A stretch of 6,098 nt of DNA, taken from assembly GCA_026987795.1 (NCBI GenBank), contig JALSMF010000458.1, positions 1-6,098 on the forward strand, written 5' to 3'. This stretch comes from Bacteroidales bacterium (GTDB lineage Bacteria; Bacteroidota; Bacteroidia; Bacteroidales; JAADGE01). The stretch's first letter is position 1. Each line of letters starts with the position of its first letter. Both the position numbers and the translations under genes were made by a program. Below the pieces are notes generated by a model, which was given only the letters and a program-made list of their open reading frames with translations, ran no database searches and was not told the DNA's origin. Positions 5,737 to 6,098 of this stretch are shown here, one piece after another.

Positions 5737-6098
5737 TTAGGGCGTGATAACCTTCAGCGACTTCGGAACAAGTTGAATTTCGGCACTTCGGGTAATAACA
5801 AACGGTTCGCCGTCTGCATGGGCAAAAATTGTTTTATCGTTTATTATTTTAATCTTTGTTGTTTTATAAATCTCGCAATACTTTGTCTTATTAATTTTTC
5901 CCGTAAATAATTTTAAGGCAAGAAAAGGGGCAAGAAAAAGCGGGAAATGTTTTATAATAATAACTTCTGCAATACCGTCATTCAATTTTGACAGAGGAGA
6001 TATTACGGCATTTAATCCGTACTGAGAACCGTTTGAAAAAGCAATAATGAAAAAACGCCCTTCAATTTCTTCATCGTTGAGCTTTAATTTGAAATATT
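5737..6098 (-). CDS. Diacylglycerol kinase-like lipid kinase, C-terminal part
   Basis: The last 119 codons of a gene whose start lies beyond the right window edge. The frame is open up to 6098 with no stop. The visible part matches the C-terminal beta-sandwich domain of the YegS/BmrU/DgkB lipid kinase family. SNGSQYGLN is followed by ISPLSKLNDG and a hydrophobic strand (IAEVIIIKHFP), the family's N..yyG...aP.A.l.DG pattern, and near the end comes HADGEPFVI, the usual HxDGEP element. These enzymes phosphorylate diacylglycerol or related lipids at the membrane with ATP. The N-terminal ATP-binding domain with its GGDGT motif is outside the window, so activity and exact lipid substrate cannot be judged. 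A TTG at 5985 would give an 82-residue ORF, but this is internal to the gene. The gene runs in the same direction as the pyr operon, and a promoter for the operon lies right after its stop, so it is probably a separate unit. Confidence 0.85.
   Translation of the reverse strand, partial: YFKLKLNDEEIEGRFFIIAFSNGSQYGLNAVISPLSKLNDGIAEVIIIKHFPLFLAPFLALKLFTGKINKTKYCEIYKTTKIKIINDKTIFAHADGEPFVITRSAEIQLVPKSLKVITP

Noticed and set aside
5737..5985. A complete 82-residue gene starting at a TTG
   Set aside because: The frame continues without a stop to the window edge and the added residues match the lipid kinase family, so the TTG is an internal codon.

Overview
The window comes from an AT-rich bacterial genome, most likely a member of the Bacteroidota (Bacteroidales/Cytophaga-like). 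Three things point that way. The genes lack usable Shine-Dalgarno sequences. The one clear promoter has the Bacteroidota form, TTG, 18 bases, then TAACTTTG, which matches TAnnTTTG. The quinone-type dihydroorotate dehydrogenase has a Bacteroidota-like sequence style. The lineage is inferred from sequence style, not from a search.

Almost the whole window (586-5716, minus strand) is one compact pyrimidine biosynthesis operon. In transcription order it holds pyrD (dihydroorotate dehydrogenase), pyrC (dihydroorotase), a fused pyrE-pyrF (UMP synthase), pyrB (aspartate carbamoyltransferase catalytic chain) and pyrI (its zinc-binding regulatory chain). Together these cover every step from carbamoyl phosphate plus aspartate to UMP. 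Carbamoyl phosphate synthetase (carAB) and a recognisable pyr regulator are not in the window. pyrD/pyrC and pyrC/pyrEF overlap by 4 bases (ATGA), and the later gaps are 30 and 14 bases, so co-transcription is very likely.

The flanks are unrelated. On the right edge is the C-terminal part of a diacylglycerol-kinase-like lipid kinase on the same strand, cut by the window end. It is separated from pyrD by 63 bases that hold the operon promoter. On the left edge is a plus-strand gene converging on pyrI. It encodes a small uncharacterised protein with the residue pattern of a PD-(D/E)XK nuclease fold.

The points most worth a second look are: (1) the UMP synthase is an OPRT-OMPDC fusion in the eukaryotic order, with a strikingly animal-like decarboxylase half; (2) PyrD is class 2 throughout but carries Cys rather than Ser at the catalytic-base position; (3) a terminator-like hairpin with a U8 tract lies inside the pyrD coding sequence about 135 bases from the predicted transcript start; (4) the predicted leader of the operon is only about 10 bases. 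I see no mobile element, CRISPR array, tRNA or rRNA, and no gene-free stretch longer than 63 bases.
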